Positions 37,055-48,070 of a DNA stretch of 64,000 nucleotides are shown piece after piece; positions within the stretch are counted from its first letter, which is position 1; each line of letters opens with the position of its first letter. The stretch comes from Adiantum capillus-veneris (lineage: Eukaryota > Streptophyta > Polypodiopsida > Polypodiales > Pteridaceae): positions 153,055,741-153,119,740 of the forward strand of contig CM043945.1 of assembly GCA_014529385.2 (NCBI GenBank), in the 5' to 3' direction. The position numbers and the translations under genes are program-made. The notes under the pieces were generated by a model. That model saw only the letters and a program-made list of their open reading frames with translations. It was not told where the DNA came from and ran no database searches.

Positions 37055-37057
<3 letters not shown>

Positions 37058-37092
<35 letters not shown>
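37058..37092. repeat. (GA)n tract at LINE 5' flank
   Basis: GA dinucleotides with a 'gcgag' interruption near 37086, like that in the tract at 32378-32439. Together they look like one microsatellite split by the LINE. Confidence 0.9.
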
Positions 37093-37379
37093 CGCAATAT
37101 ACCTGGTTCAATCAGTCAGCAGGTCTCCCCCTTTGTTCCCTAGCTGAACTGACCGATTATAGTGTCTTCTCATGCTTAATGCGCATAAATACTTCTGGCC
37201 GACATCGGATACAAACAAATACACAGAGAGCTACCGCCCATGGACCTATTGCTCACCAGCTCCATGGCTACCATGTCCCCTTTCCCTCCCATCATTGCAC
37301 AGCCGTGCCTTCACTCCTGATTGCACCTTTCATTGGAAACTGAAATTGTCTATTGTATTTTTCATTAGAGGCAGCTCAA

Positions 37380-38160
37380 AATCTTTAACATTTCAAAACT
37401 CAAGACATGTCATCATTAGAGTTACACACTGTTCATTGAAATGAGTACCCACTATCTTAATTCAACCAATAAATATTTTTGGCTTAGCAAAAAATGCTTA
37501 AAAATACAACTCAATTATTTTTTCTATTTTAGTCAACAAAAAGACATTGCATCGCTATACCCTTTGCCCTTTGGGCATACCAAAAAACTCTAGGTCCTCG
37601 TTGAATCATTGGAGACCTTACCTTAAAAGTTCTACATCTTTAAGTTCTAAACTTATTTAAAATCTTTAAAAATAAAAATAAAAAATCTTTAAAGGTTAAA
37701 GCTCTAAATGATAAATTCCTTTCATAAAGTTTTAACTAACAAAAAATGACAACTTTAGTTTATTACCTCAAGTTACACCGGGTGAACCAAATTCTCAAAA
37801 TGAAAAGGTGGGTAAAAGAACTTCTTAAAATCCAAAATGAAAAGGTGACTCTTGAGAGATTTGTGGAGTCTCTAAGGCTTTATCATTTAACATGTAAGGC
37901 TGTCAACGTTTTATGCTTCCAAAGTCATTGGGCAACTCAAAATCTTTTCCTTGATATATGAGAGTTCATTTCGTATTTCAAAACTCAAGACATATCCATC
38001 ATTAGATTTACACAATTCATTTCAATGAGTGCCCATTATTTTATTTCAACCAATCAACATTTTTGACCTATCAAAAAATGCTTAAAAATACAACTCAACC
38101 TTTTTCCTATTTTAGTCAACAAAATGACAAGGCAACACCATAGCCTTGCCCTTTGGGCAG
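37380..38160 (+). repeat. Two copies of an interspersed AT-rich repeat
   Basis: 37380-37595 and 37975-38160 share 'aaaactcaagacat', 'tttcaatgagt.cccac/tat', 'caaaaaatgcttaaaaatac', 'tattttagtcaacaaaa' and 'ccctttgcccttt/gggca'. A third copy is inverted at 27390-27610. Unclassified; the sequence between the copies is gene-free. Confidence 0.6.
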
Positions 38161-38768
38161 GCAAAAAAAAACAATACTCCCCCATACCCCCCCCCCCCCT
38201 CCTTTCTGTCTCCTCACCCTTTCCTTCTCCTTTCTTCTCCCCCCTAAACTAATTAATGGCTTCTTTAAAAACAACGTTTTGGGGACCTATTGGGTGGCTC
38301 CACAAATCCCAAGAGTCACCTTTTCACCCCTTCAAACTTCAGGTGATCTATCCTTTAAAGCTTTAATCTCTATAGAACTTTTTATTTTTATTTTTAGAGA
38401 TTTTAAAGCTAAGTCTAGAACTTAAGGATATATAACTTTTAAAGTAAGGTCTCCAATAAGGATCTATAGTTTTTTTTAAAAAGGAGGTCAAACTTTATAT
38501 TAAAGAAAGTGAAAAGGTTACATGGACCCACAGGTAGAGGAAGGGTTACCCAGAACGCTAGATTTTTAGGGCTTAGAACTTTAGAGCTTTTAAAGTGGGA
38601 TTTAAAACTTACAGATTTATAATTTTTAAGTTTGTAAAGGAGACTCTAGAGCCTAAGGATGTAGAATTTTTAAATTGGGGTCTAAAGCTTAGGGGTGCTT
38701 TTCTAATTCAATTCTACTAGTGTGTGACCTGCATATTGCTCCGGCCAAGAAAAGTGTGGCCATTGGGT
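38161..38768. other. Gene-free stretch with poly-C
   Basis: A C run at 38182-38199, then AT-rich DNA. A phrase like 'ttagaacttt..agctttt/aagtggg' recurs in degenerate form between 38380 and 38700. No gene. Confidence 0.45.
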
Positions 38769-38771
38769 CAG

Positions 38772-38803
<32 letters not shown>

Positions 38804-38818
38804 ACACCTATATTGACA

Positions 38819-38860
<42 letters not shown>

Positions 38861-38943
38861 CATCTTGAGCTCAAGATTTGTCAAGTAGATCTTTGATATC
38901 TATTCGGATCAATAAAAATTATTTTCTTCTTTTTCCTCTCCCC

Positions 38944-38984
<41 letters not shown>

Positions 38985-39190
38985 TCACACACACACACAC
39001 ACACATGTGTGTGTGTGTGTATGTGCACGAGTGGAGAGGGTGGACTCTAGTCTTTGTAATCACTCAAGGAAGATGACAATTCTCTCTCTCTCTCTCATCA
39101 CATCTTGAGCTTAAGATCTGTTGAGTAGATCTTTCATATTTATTTGGATCAGAAATAATTATCTTCTTCTTTTCCCTCCTCCCCCCCCCC

Positions 39191-39268
<78 letters not shown>

Positions 39269-39300
39269 TACACACACTCCGAGTGCAAACAAAGTTTTGA
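38769..39300. repeat. Tandem array of a roughly 255-bp unit with CT and CA microsatellites
   Basis: The unit 'tctc..atcacatcttgagc..aagat.tgt..agtagatctttgatat..att.ggatca..aataatt.t.ttctt' then C run, (CT)n, (CA)n begins at about 38830 and again at about 39087. A third, shorter start ('gagacttatcaagtagatcc') lies near 39303. CT and CA lengths differ between units. Confidence 0.75.
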
Positions 39301-39529
39301 GGTTGAGACTTATCAAGTAGATCCTTGAGATTCCTCTCATTGAATAAAAAGAGGAAACTATAATAACCATTGAGTGTGGTGGATTAGTTGGATTCAAAAT
39401 TTCTTCTTAAAAATCAATTCTTTTTGGCAAAACTCACAATTCTTTTTTGATTGTACTTAGAACGGATTCTTAAACTAAAGACTTTTCAAGTTAGAGATTT
39501 AAAGTCTCTTAAATAGATTTCTATGTCTG

Positions 39530-39791
39530 TCACCCCTTTCCATTTTGGGACTAATTCAAAATCAGTGTTTGCAAAAAACCGAGGTTTATTGTATTTTCCA
39601 CTAGCTTAAATGGTAAAATCCCACATAGATTCCAAACTTACCTTGAAGAAAACTATCAAAATTTTGCACGGTTTAGTATAAATACCATCAATGCCTCAAA
39701 TTTTGACCTAAAACCGAAAGTGTTTTGAGTGTGTTCTTCATTGCTTTAAAATTATTTTGATTAAGTAAAAAGATTCAACACCCTCTTCGGG

Positions 39792-39866
<75 letters not shown>

Positions 39867-40165
39867 CCTTTCATTTTGGGGCTATTCAAATCTGGTGTTC
39901 GATAAATATTAGGGTTCAATGTATTTTAATAGGCTAAAATTACAAAACCCTAGCTAGATGCCAAGTTTGTCTTGAAGTAAATCGGTAAACTTTTGTTAAT
40001 GTGTGCATACGCATAATACCCTTTCATTTTGAGGCTATTCGAGTTCGGTGTTCGATAAAAATTGGGGTTTAGTGTATTTTTAATAGGTTAAATTTGCAAA
40101 ATCCTTCTTAGATTCCAAGTTTTCCTTGAAGTGAATAGGTAAACTTTTGCTAGTGTACATACAAA
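39530..40165. repeat. Three copies of a roughly 150-bp repeat
   Basis: Units at about 39533-39680, 39868-40000 and 40020-40160 share 'tttcattttgggcta', 'gtgttcgataaa', 'aggttta.tgtattttaata' and 'agattccaagtttt.cttgaag'. A CT-CA microsatellite (39797-39865) separates the first two. Confidence 0.65.
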
Positions 40166-41000
40166 CAACTCTCTTAATTTTAGACTTTTACGACCATGGG
40201 CCTTCAAAAAGCGAAGTTAAACTACCGTTCAAGTGGCTTTCAAAAGGAAAAGGAAAGCCTTCCTTCAAACTTCAAAAAGAAAAGAAAAGAAAAATACAGT
40301 AAAGCTTTTTTTTATTTTGAAAGGCTGAAAGTTGAAAAGGTCACAAGTTCCAAGCTTCACATGAGTAAGACATTTTGTTTTAATAGAAGCAATGAGTGAC
40401 ATGCGGAGGCCCAATCTTTAAGTTGCATAATGTGTTTATGTTTTTCTTTTTGGCATGCTAAAGGCTTTGGTATCCATATGCAATGTTTATAAAAAATCAT
40501 TTTCACAAACATACAAAAATCTTGCCAAAACAAATCTGAACGGGAAATTTTACAATACTAACCAATATTTTTGTAAAATTATAGTATTTTCCATGTATTT
40601 TAAGCAAAATTTTATCCTTCTTGCCCTCCCCTCAACCGGTGACTTTGGTTTTGCAACCGGTTCAAGGCTAAACTGAGGCACACTTTTTCCGAATAGTGTT
40701 CATATGGTTGAAGGTAGGTCATATTCGTTTGCTTGACATGTGTCTCTTTAAAAGATGAAGAGAAAGAAAGCATTTACTTTCAAATGCTATTTCTTAAAGC
40801 TACCTTCTTTTTTCATATTGAAAAAGACTTACAACAACGAAAGATTAAAGAGTATTCATGGGAGTTTGATCCATAATGTAAAGTATCGACTCAATGAAAA
40901 CAAAAATTATACTCTCACTTATAAAGAGTTCTTTCACTTAAAGACTTCATAAAAGAAACATTTTATTATTCTCTACACTTATCAAATTTATCTTTTTTTT
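40166..41000. other. AT-rich DNA without genes
   Basis: Several short lysine-rich open frames, none with recognisable domains. Confidence 0.45.
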
Positions 41001-41039
41001 TAATGAAAGCATTAATATATTCTTTTGTTATAGTTTTTA

Positions 41040-41640
41040 ATGTGTTTTTTATTTTATTGATTTATTTTATTTTATTTTTTATTTTGTTTTCAAATAATAA
41101 TATGTAATGTGCACCTTTTACCTTATCATTTAAATGGAGCCTTTTCTAATATATAAACCACTCGAGATTATGGTTGGGTTCACGAGAGCCGATGAAAGAC
41201 ATTTAAAAAAGAATCTGTTTTTATTATGGAGGCTGTCCATTGGCACAAAAGAAAATTACATTTCTTTGGACGCACAAAAAAACTAGCAAGCCTTCTCCCC
41301 CTCAGAAGAGCAGTTTTGTCGTCTACTTTTTAGCACGAAACGTGGATCAGTGTGATTGAATTGAACCCAATAGCTACAACACTATTGGACATCAAAATCA
41401 TACATAATAAATTTTATAGAGCTACCTTTGTCCCTTGTGAACGAAGAGAGAGGTGGAAGAAAGAGTATGAGATTTTTGCTGCTGACTCTTGTGAATCTAA
41501 CCTGTGTATGCATAATGAATAATAAAATGTATATTTTTATTTTTATTTTTTTCATTTTATTTTGTTTCCAAATGATAATGTGCAATGTGCATCTTTCACT
41601 TATTATTTAAGTAGGATCCTTTCTAATATATATATAATTT
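41040..41640. repeat. Two copies of an AT-rich dispersed repeat
   Basis: 41060-41160 and 41540-41640 share 'ttttattttgtttccaaatgataat.tg.aatgtgca' and 'ccttttctaatatata'. Both lie in TTTTA-rich DNA. The sequence between and around them holds no gene. Confidence 0.5.
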
Positions 41641-42002
41641 GTAATTATATATATATATAATGGATAATATAATTTTATATTAAAACACAGTAAAAATTTC
41701 ATGTGATTGTAAACACTCATTTAAGCTCACTTTCCATAAATCTCATTCTCCTCTTTAACTTAGCAAGCCTTCGTGCCTTTTCACTTTGTTTTGAAAGAAC
41801 TTAGAGATGTAGAGCTTTTAAAGTGCGATCTAAACTCAAATCAAGGCCTAAAATTGACACCGATTTTTTTGTCAAGGGCTATTTAGCATATCGAAACAAG
41901 TGCTTTAAAAAAGCCTCATGTCATTTGACATGCTAGAAACTCGAAATTGCCATTCATTTTTTTGTGTTTATACCCTTGAGTTAATGGTATATATGACAAA
42001 TT

Positions 42003-42010
42003 ATATAAGT
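42003..42010 (+). promoter_or_regulatory. Possible TATA box for the decarboxylase gene
   Basis: TATATAAG about 220 bp before the first in-frame ATG of exon 1. In such AT-rich DNA this match is weak evidence; a second candidate, TATTTAAA, lies near 42108. Confidence 0.25.
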
Positions 42011-42229
42011 TGATCGCATTACACAAAGCATATGAGAACGGGGCTTGGAAAATTGCATGTCAAGAAGAAATTTCCACTATGCTTGGCCTGGTGATTTTAT
42101 CACTCGTTTATTTAAAAATTCCAACACCCATCCATCATTTAACCTTTTTAAAGCTCCATTTCTCTCTGTCAACCTTGCTTTGTACAAGCTGTAGTAGAGC
42201 CCAGAGGTGAGCCCTCGGCTTCCTCAACA

Positions 42230-42666
42230 ATGTTGCATTGCTTGCATCTCCAAAAGAGAGGATGTATTTCTCTGCTCGTGCAACCCCCTGCAACACCGAA
42301 AGGGGCAATAAGGCAGCGGATGCTGCTGCAGCACCATGTGCATTTTAAGCTTCTAGTGCAGGACTGTGTTGCAAAGCCTCACCAGGTAGTCTGCAATGGA
42401 GCTCCCGCCCATCTCTGCTCCCCTTACCCTGAGGTCTTTGGTATCCCCGATGCCTACCACCTCTTCTTCCTCCATCATGGTGGCTTGCCCGAGGCGAGGC
42501 GAGAGCGAGCCATTGCTACTGTCAAGGCTCACCATGCGCGGCAAAAGCTCAATTTCCTAGGCTACCAAGCAAACTTTGCAGCAGCTGATTACCAACAGCA
42601 GCTTGGCAGCTACTTGGACACGCTTGTAAGCCTTGGGACTCAGAATAGACATCAGTACATAATGTG

Positions 42667-42709
<43 letters not shown>

Positions 42710-44158
42710 GGATTGTACATTTTAGTGCTAATGTGATTTCACAGCTAGAGCAAATATTAGGTGTGATCCACCATGCAATGCACCACAGAGCTTGCCTTGT
42801 AGATGACTTCAATGTGCTACTAAACATATTGATGTCCACAGGTGAACAACATGGGGGATGCATTCGTGGAGAGCAACATAACAATGAACAGCAAGTTCAT
42901 GGAGAGGGCAGTGCTGGACTACTATGTCGCATTGTGGCATGTCAAGTGGCCGCATTCTGACACAGATCCTGAATCCTATTGGGGCTTTGCTCTCACCATG
43001 GGCTGCACAGAGGGAAACCTTTACAGCATGTGGAATGCCCGCGAATACCTCAGCGGCAAAAAGATCTTGATGAACTCCCACAGACACAGAGGAGATGCGC
43101 CGGCCATTGAGCCCCATGGCGCCAGCCCCGAGTCAAATAACAGCCCGAAAGCCTACTCACCGATCGCTTTCTTCTCTGAAGACACCCACTGTTCTTTTGC
43201 TAAGGCCATGAATATGCTCGGCATTTGCACCTTCTCTGCAGAAGGCAGGGAAACTTATCCTGGTCAGTGTCCTATTACGGATGATGGCCATTGGCCTGCA
43301 CAAGTCCCATCGCACGACACCGGTGCCATGAACATAGATCGCCTTGCTGCACTTGTCGAGTTCTTTGCCTCTCATGGTCATCCCATTGTTGTGAGCTTCA
43401 ACTATGGTACAACTTTCAGAGGCGCCTATGACGACGTCGCGCTTGCTTGTGAGAAGCTGAAGCCCATCTTGCAGAAGTGCCACCTGTTTGAAAGAGAAGT
43501 GCACTATATTGATGAGAATGGCAGCACTGGGGTGGATGTGAGGACCGGCTACTGGTTTCATGTCGATGGAGCACTTGGGGCGGCCTACATCCCCTTCGTG
43601 GAGATGGCATATCACCGAGGCTTGGTGGATAAGACGGGCCCAGTTTTTGATTTCAGGTTACCAATGGTGCACTCCATAGCCATGAGTGGGCACAAATGGA
43701 TAGGTGCCCCAATGCCCTGTGGCATCTACATGACTAAGACGAAATACCGGATGCTGCCTCTGGATCCAAAGCACTCTGACAGCCCTGATACCACATTTTC
43801 GGGTTCCCGCAATGGCCTTTCACCTATGCTTCTTTGGAACTACATTGCGCGGCATTCACATGAAGACCAAATGAGAAGAGTCCTTCGTCTTGAGGACCTT
43901 GCTGTGTATGCAGAGAGGCGTCTTCGACATCTGCAGGATGAGGTTCTGAAGACAGACTTGTATGTGGAGCGAGCCCCACTTGCACTCTCTGTGTGCTTCA
44001 AACGCGCAAACGATGAGCTATGCAAGAAGTATTCACTTGCAAATGAGAAGCTGGGCGGGAGGACCTACTCGCATGTGTTCTTGATGAATCATGTTACACA
44101 CGAGCTGGTAGACGCTTTCATTGAAGACCTCTCCAAGGACGGGGCATTTGCAACATAG
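42230..44158 (+). CDS. PLP-dependent group II decarboxylase, histidine-decarboxylase-like (two exons)
   Basis: Exon 1 is 42230-42625 and exon 2 is 42842-44158. The intron (GTAAGC...CCACAG, phase 0) contains a GA microsatellite. The joined frame has 570 codons. Exon 2 shows the fold I aminotransferase-type pocket: 'MGCTEGNLYSMWNAREYL', 'FFSEDTHCSFAKAMNML' (His stacking on PLP), 'SFNYGTTFRGAYDD', 'FHVDGALGAAYIPF' (Asp binding the PLP pyridine) and 'MSGHKWIGAPMPCGIY' (Lys forming the Schiff base, about residue 417). 'SRNGLSPMLLWNY' follows. Exon 1 has 'YQANFAAADYQQQLGSYLDT', a typical family N-terminus. The enzyme should decarboxylate an amino acid to an amine; the substrate cannot be fixed by eye (histidine, glutamate and aromatic decarboxylases share these motifs). 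ATG 42230 is the first after an in-frame stop near 42148; an upstream exon is not excluded. It is GC-richer than its surroundings and the only intact gene here. Confidence 0.85.
42671..42707. repeat. (GA)n microsatellite in the decarboxylase intron
   Basis: 37 bp of GA about 45 bp after the 5' splice site. Reading through it gives an Arg-Glu tail, so it is intronic. Confidence 0.9.
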
Positions 44159-45068
44159 GTTGCCATTTCCCTCTTGAATAACCGGTCTTGAGTTCAACTC
44201 TCCTCGTCACGTTAAAATTCTCTTCTTCTCTTCTTCTTCTTCTTCTTCTTCTCTCTTACAGAAAAAAACACACACACACACACTTACACTCACACCTGAC
44301 AAGCACCTACACCATTGATCATCATACTCTGGCATCGAAAAATGCCAACAATGTGTTTATTATAGAGCCGAGTCTCGCTGTGGTATTTGTGGTACTAAGT
44401 TCACACATTCTTTTTAGGATTTTAGTGAGATGAAAGGGAACAAATACCTTGAAAATAGTGGTGCTACTAATACATACTAATACGCACGTTGTTCTTTGTA
44501 TTAAGAAGCTAAAAGCAAGGCTATCCAATGAGAATGAAACTTAAATTCTCCTTATATCTAGGTGATCCCACGTTCACCTTTCTTTTCTACTCGAAGAAAA
44601 GATCATCACCTTCTGTTATTGCTTCCTGGTGCTCGAAAAAAACCTTAGTTTTTAGATTTATAAAACCTGCAACTATTGAGAAGCGTAGGTTCCCTTTTAT
44701 TATCTCAATTGAAAAAAGCAAAAAATTTGTAGACATAGGTTACTTAAGTTTATCTTAAAATTTTACACTAAAAAAATCTTTTAATCCATACTTTTCAAGG
44801 TAAAAAGAAAGAAAAGGAGATTTTTTGTGAGTAAAGATTAAGCTTTAACATAATTACATTGTTTCTAAATTGAACAATACTTAAAATGTAAAGAGCCAAT
44901 AAAATATTTGTTGGCATGGAAGGTTAGAGAGGAATTTGGGAGAGAAAATTTATATTTATTTAACTTGTATTTATCTATACTACTATAATGGGGGGAGGGA
45001 TTCCGGCTCCCCTCTCTGCCACGCGTCAGCACCTCCTTTGTCCGAGAGGTGTCTTCTGCAGCCATGCC
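44159..45068. other. 3' flank of the decarboxylase gene; no further gene
   Basis: Contains a (TTC)n run (44221-44252) and a short (CA)n (44268-44283). No clear AATAAA near the stop. The rest is AT-rich without coding pattern. Confidence 0.45.
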
Positions 45069-45089
45069 CCACACACACACACACACACA

Positions 45090-45142
<53 letters not shown>
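45069..45142. repeat. Compound (CA)n-(GA)n microsatellite
   Basis: About 22 bp CA, an 'aa', then about 50 bp GA. The following 45143-45870 shows no gene. Confidence 0.95.
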
Positions 45143-45143
<1 letters not shown>

Positions 45144-45871
45144 CCGTCGGCTGCACTAGTTTGAATAAGATTGATTACAAAGAGAAACAATAACGTGTCT
45201 ATTGACAAACAAGACTTATATTAAAAACAATGCGTATTGAAAAAAACCCAAAGTATAGAGAGCGTCAATAAAATTTCATTTGTCATAAGAAGGTTAACCA
45301 TCAAAACTTATATCTATCTATAATATTTATAAAGCAGCTTAAATTTTTCAAGAAAGATTTTGAAGAAAGGAGAGACCCTCCATGTATCATTTCCAAACAT
45401 TAAAGCAACCAAAAAGCTAAACCAAAGAGAGTAGCCCTCACCTGCACCCATAGAAACAACACAACATTCTGTTAGCATTGGCTCTGTATGCAAGTGATGC
45501 ATGGGCATCCTAGTTGTTATCCATGTCACAAAGGTACAACTTTTTTGTGCAAGTAAACTATTAGAGAAATTTCATTTGACTTTGGTAGCCAATTACATAT
45601 TTAGAAAAATAACTTCATCAGCCTATTTAAGCATAGTTACCTATAAACTGCAATTGAATAGCATAAGATTTTTAAAAAAAAAAGTCTTTATAATTTATCT
45701 TCTTATTCTTGCATGTTCTATTTATAAAGGCTCTCTTCCTAGAACATGCCATGTTCTTAGCCGCAAATGAGGCCACGTAATCTGCCCTAGGTACTTTAAG
45801 CTTTATCGAGATCTGCGCCCTCTTGATAGAATCGGCTATAGTACTCATCCGAGCAGTCAGCTTATACCTTG

Positions 45872-46203
45872 GTATAACCTGATAACAATAGAAAAATCAT
45901 TTCTGGCTTTATTAACATTGAAACGGTCATATACACATTCCTGTATACAAGAACATCATGACACGTTCTGCCATAACCTTGATCACCACCTTCCAATAAA
46001 TGGTTGGGATCCAACCATTTATTGGAACCCAACCTTTTAATAAATGGCTGGGTTCCAGTATAACCTGATAACAATAGAAAAATCATTTCTGGCTTTATTA
46101 GCATTGAAACGGTCATATACACATTCCTGTATACAAGAACATCATGACAGGTTCTGCCATAACCTTGATCACCACCTTCCAATAAATGGTTGGGTTCCAA
46201 CAC
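45872..46203. repeat. Tandem repeat, 186-bp unit, about 1.8 copies
   Basis: 'gtataacctgataacaatag' starts at 45872 and again at 46058; the copies differ at only a few positions. Because 186 is a multiple of three, an artefactual open frame repeats on the minus strand. Confidence 0.9.
45991..46027. repeat. Perfect 17-bp inverted repeat (hairpin) with 3-nt loop
   Basis: Arms 45991-46007 (ttccaataaatggttgg) and 46011-46027 are exact complements around 'gat'. It lies at the end of the first 186-bp unit. The second unit has only the left arm ('ttccaataaatggttggg'), followed by unrelated sequence. Confidence 0.9.
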
Positions 46204-46599
46204 TTATCCGAGGAACCAAGATTCACATCAATCAGAAGCTATACGTGTAATCAAACAAGCTAAGGTAAGATGTAACATGCAGAGACAATAGTGAATCAAT
46301 CAATCCAGTTTGCAATAACAAAAAAACCTTTAGTTTGGTCCTATCAAAGTGACATCCTCTCACATCCTATAGCCAAGGAAACCATGAGACTAAGCAATCC
46401 TTCAACCATCAAGATCTTTTCTATGTTCCCCTACATACAGTCTATATCCAAAATAACCAGATTTATGTAATAAACCAGACATTTTACTTGCGGAAATAGG
46501 ATGTAATAATCGAAAAAAAGGTAATACTATAGAGTCCTACAAAAAGCCCATAACCCTATCCACCCAGCCATGTATACCAATGTATCAAGGAGTCATTAG

Positions 46600-47960
46600 T
46601 TAGCATAATCTCAATAAACATCCGTAAATAAGAACATATACAACCATATATGCAAAGGTATACCACATCAGTCGAGAGAACCAAAAGCTGAGCTATAATT
46701 GTCAAACTAGACATCTACACACCAGGTAATTAGTACAAACCTACAGCAACCCCATATCAACAACATAACTGGTAAATGTGCCTTATGCCAGGTTAAGGGA
46801 GCTTTGGGTCAAGGCTTGGGTCAAGGCCCAACTGGAGCAAAAAATATTAGTGTAGAGATCTAGCCAGCCTAGGAGGAAGCCAAACTGAGTCGTTACTTGC
46901 GCAAACCAGCAAAAAATACTCATCTGAAATGTAACTTCTTTGCAAAACAGCCCAAGGTACTTCTTGAAAAACCCACTTATGCCAAACTGAACCAACATCC
47001 TTATGCTAAGGAGGAAGCCAAACTAAGTCGTTACTTGCGCAAACCAGCAAAAAGTACTCATCCGAAATGTAACTTCTTTGCAAAACAACCCAAGGTACTT
47101 CTTGAAAAACCCACTTATGCCAAACTGAACCAATAGCCTTATGCTAAGGTATACATCATCGGCCAAGAAAACCTTATGCTGAGCTATACCTGCAAAATAA
47201 GAAGGATGATTACCAGGTTATCAGTACAAACCAAAAGCAGCCCATATCATCATCATAAATGGTAACGGTGCCTTATACCAGGTAAAGATAGCCATAGGTC
47301 GATACTAAATGGAGCTAAGGAGATAGTGTAACTCCCCTGCATGCCTGGTAGGAAGCAAAAATAGTGTTCATATTATCATACCAATAAGCACTTACCAGAA
47401 ACGAATCTACTCAGTATATCAACCCAAGGCATTCCTCGACAAACCTACTTAGCCCAAATAGATTAGACCAGCACATATACATGAAGGCAGGTATTCTCAA
47501 CCTATCCTTTCAAGCATGTTATTAAAAAAACCATTGAGAAGTTTTACCATATCAAGCAACACCAATCCATTCTCAATAAACCATCATAGGTCAAAACCCA
47601 AATGAGTCTTAGGTCAAAAACCAAAAATGGGGCTAAGGGATTTAGAGTATAACCATGCCAGCCCAAGAGGAAGCCAAAAGAGTGGTCATATCTGCATACC
47701 AGCAAAAGTACTCATCCAAAAAGAGTCTACTTAGCATATCTTCCCAATGTATTCATCGAAAGAACCATTTAGCACTAAATTGATAAGACCAACACATGTT
47801 CTTGAAACCATGTTTTCACTAAACATATTCCTTAATGCATGTTTATCAAACAAACCAGTGAGATTGTTTACCATACCAAGCACCACCAATCCAATTCTCA
47901 AAGAACCATATCCAACTGATTTAATCTCCAGCCCTTTAAGGTGGTTACACTTAACCATAT
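46600..47960. repeat. Degenerate tandem repeat region with a 138-bp core pair
   Basis: A 138-bp unit at 46871-47008 is repeated at 47009-47146 with few differences. Diverged versions of its phrases ('aggaagccaaa', 'accagcaaaa.gtactcatcc', 'ctgagctatacctgcaaa', 'aagg.tataccacatc') recur at about 46650, 47150, 47340-47440 and 47660-47770. There is no coding pattern. Confidence 0.7.
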
Positions 47961-48070
47961 TCATTTTATCATGAAAAACATAGCTAGACCAGAGTCACCC
48001 ATCCAAACCGCAAGCAAACACATGCCATAAGCACATCATAAAATATTTAGAAATGTCCATCAGCTCTTAA

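Larger units (their letters stand above)
32440..37057 (-). mobile_element. Near-complete LINE (non-LTR retrotransposon), about 4.6 kb
   Basis: Minus-strand element with ORF1 (36825-35871) and ORF2 (35864-32472). The 3' end at 32440 reads ATAATAAAA (a short A-rich tail) before the flanking GA tract. The 5' end at 37057 starts AAAAAACGCAGCCGTTTTTT, which can fold on itself. Both flanks are (GA)n on the plus strand, so insertion was into a GA microsatellite and any target duplication is hidden in it. Few lesions (one frameshift in ORF1, two stops in ORF2) suggest a fairly recent insertion. The two-ORF layout with an apurinic endonuclease is of the L1/Jockey kind; the clade is not settled. Confidence 0.85.

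Noticed and set aside
42010-42210. Open frame just upstream of the decarboxylase as an extra exon
   Set aside because: No similarity to the N-terminus of the family and no convincing splice donor in frame; more likely promoter or 5' UTR.
43157-43615. Minus-strand open frame of 152 codons
   Set aside because: It is an antisense shadow of the decarboxylase exon, caused by its higher GC.
45862-46203. A 113-codon minus-strand frame with an internal repeat
   Set aside because: The repeat arises because the 186-bp tandem unit is a multiple of three. Composition and lack of a domain argue against a protein.
46600-47960. CRISPR-like array
   Set aside because: The units are 138 bp or longer, imperfect, and have no short repeat-spacer pattern; the genome is a plant's.
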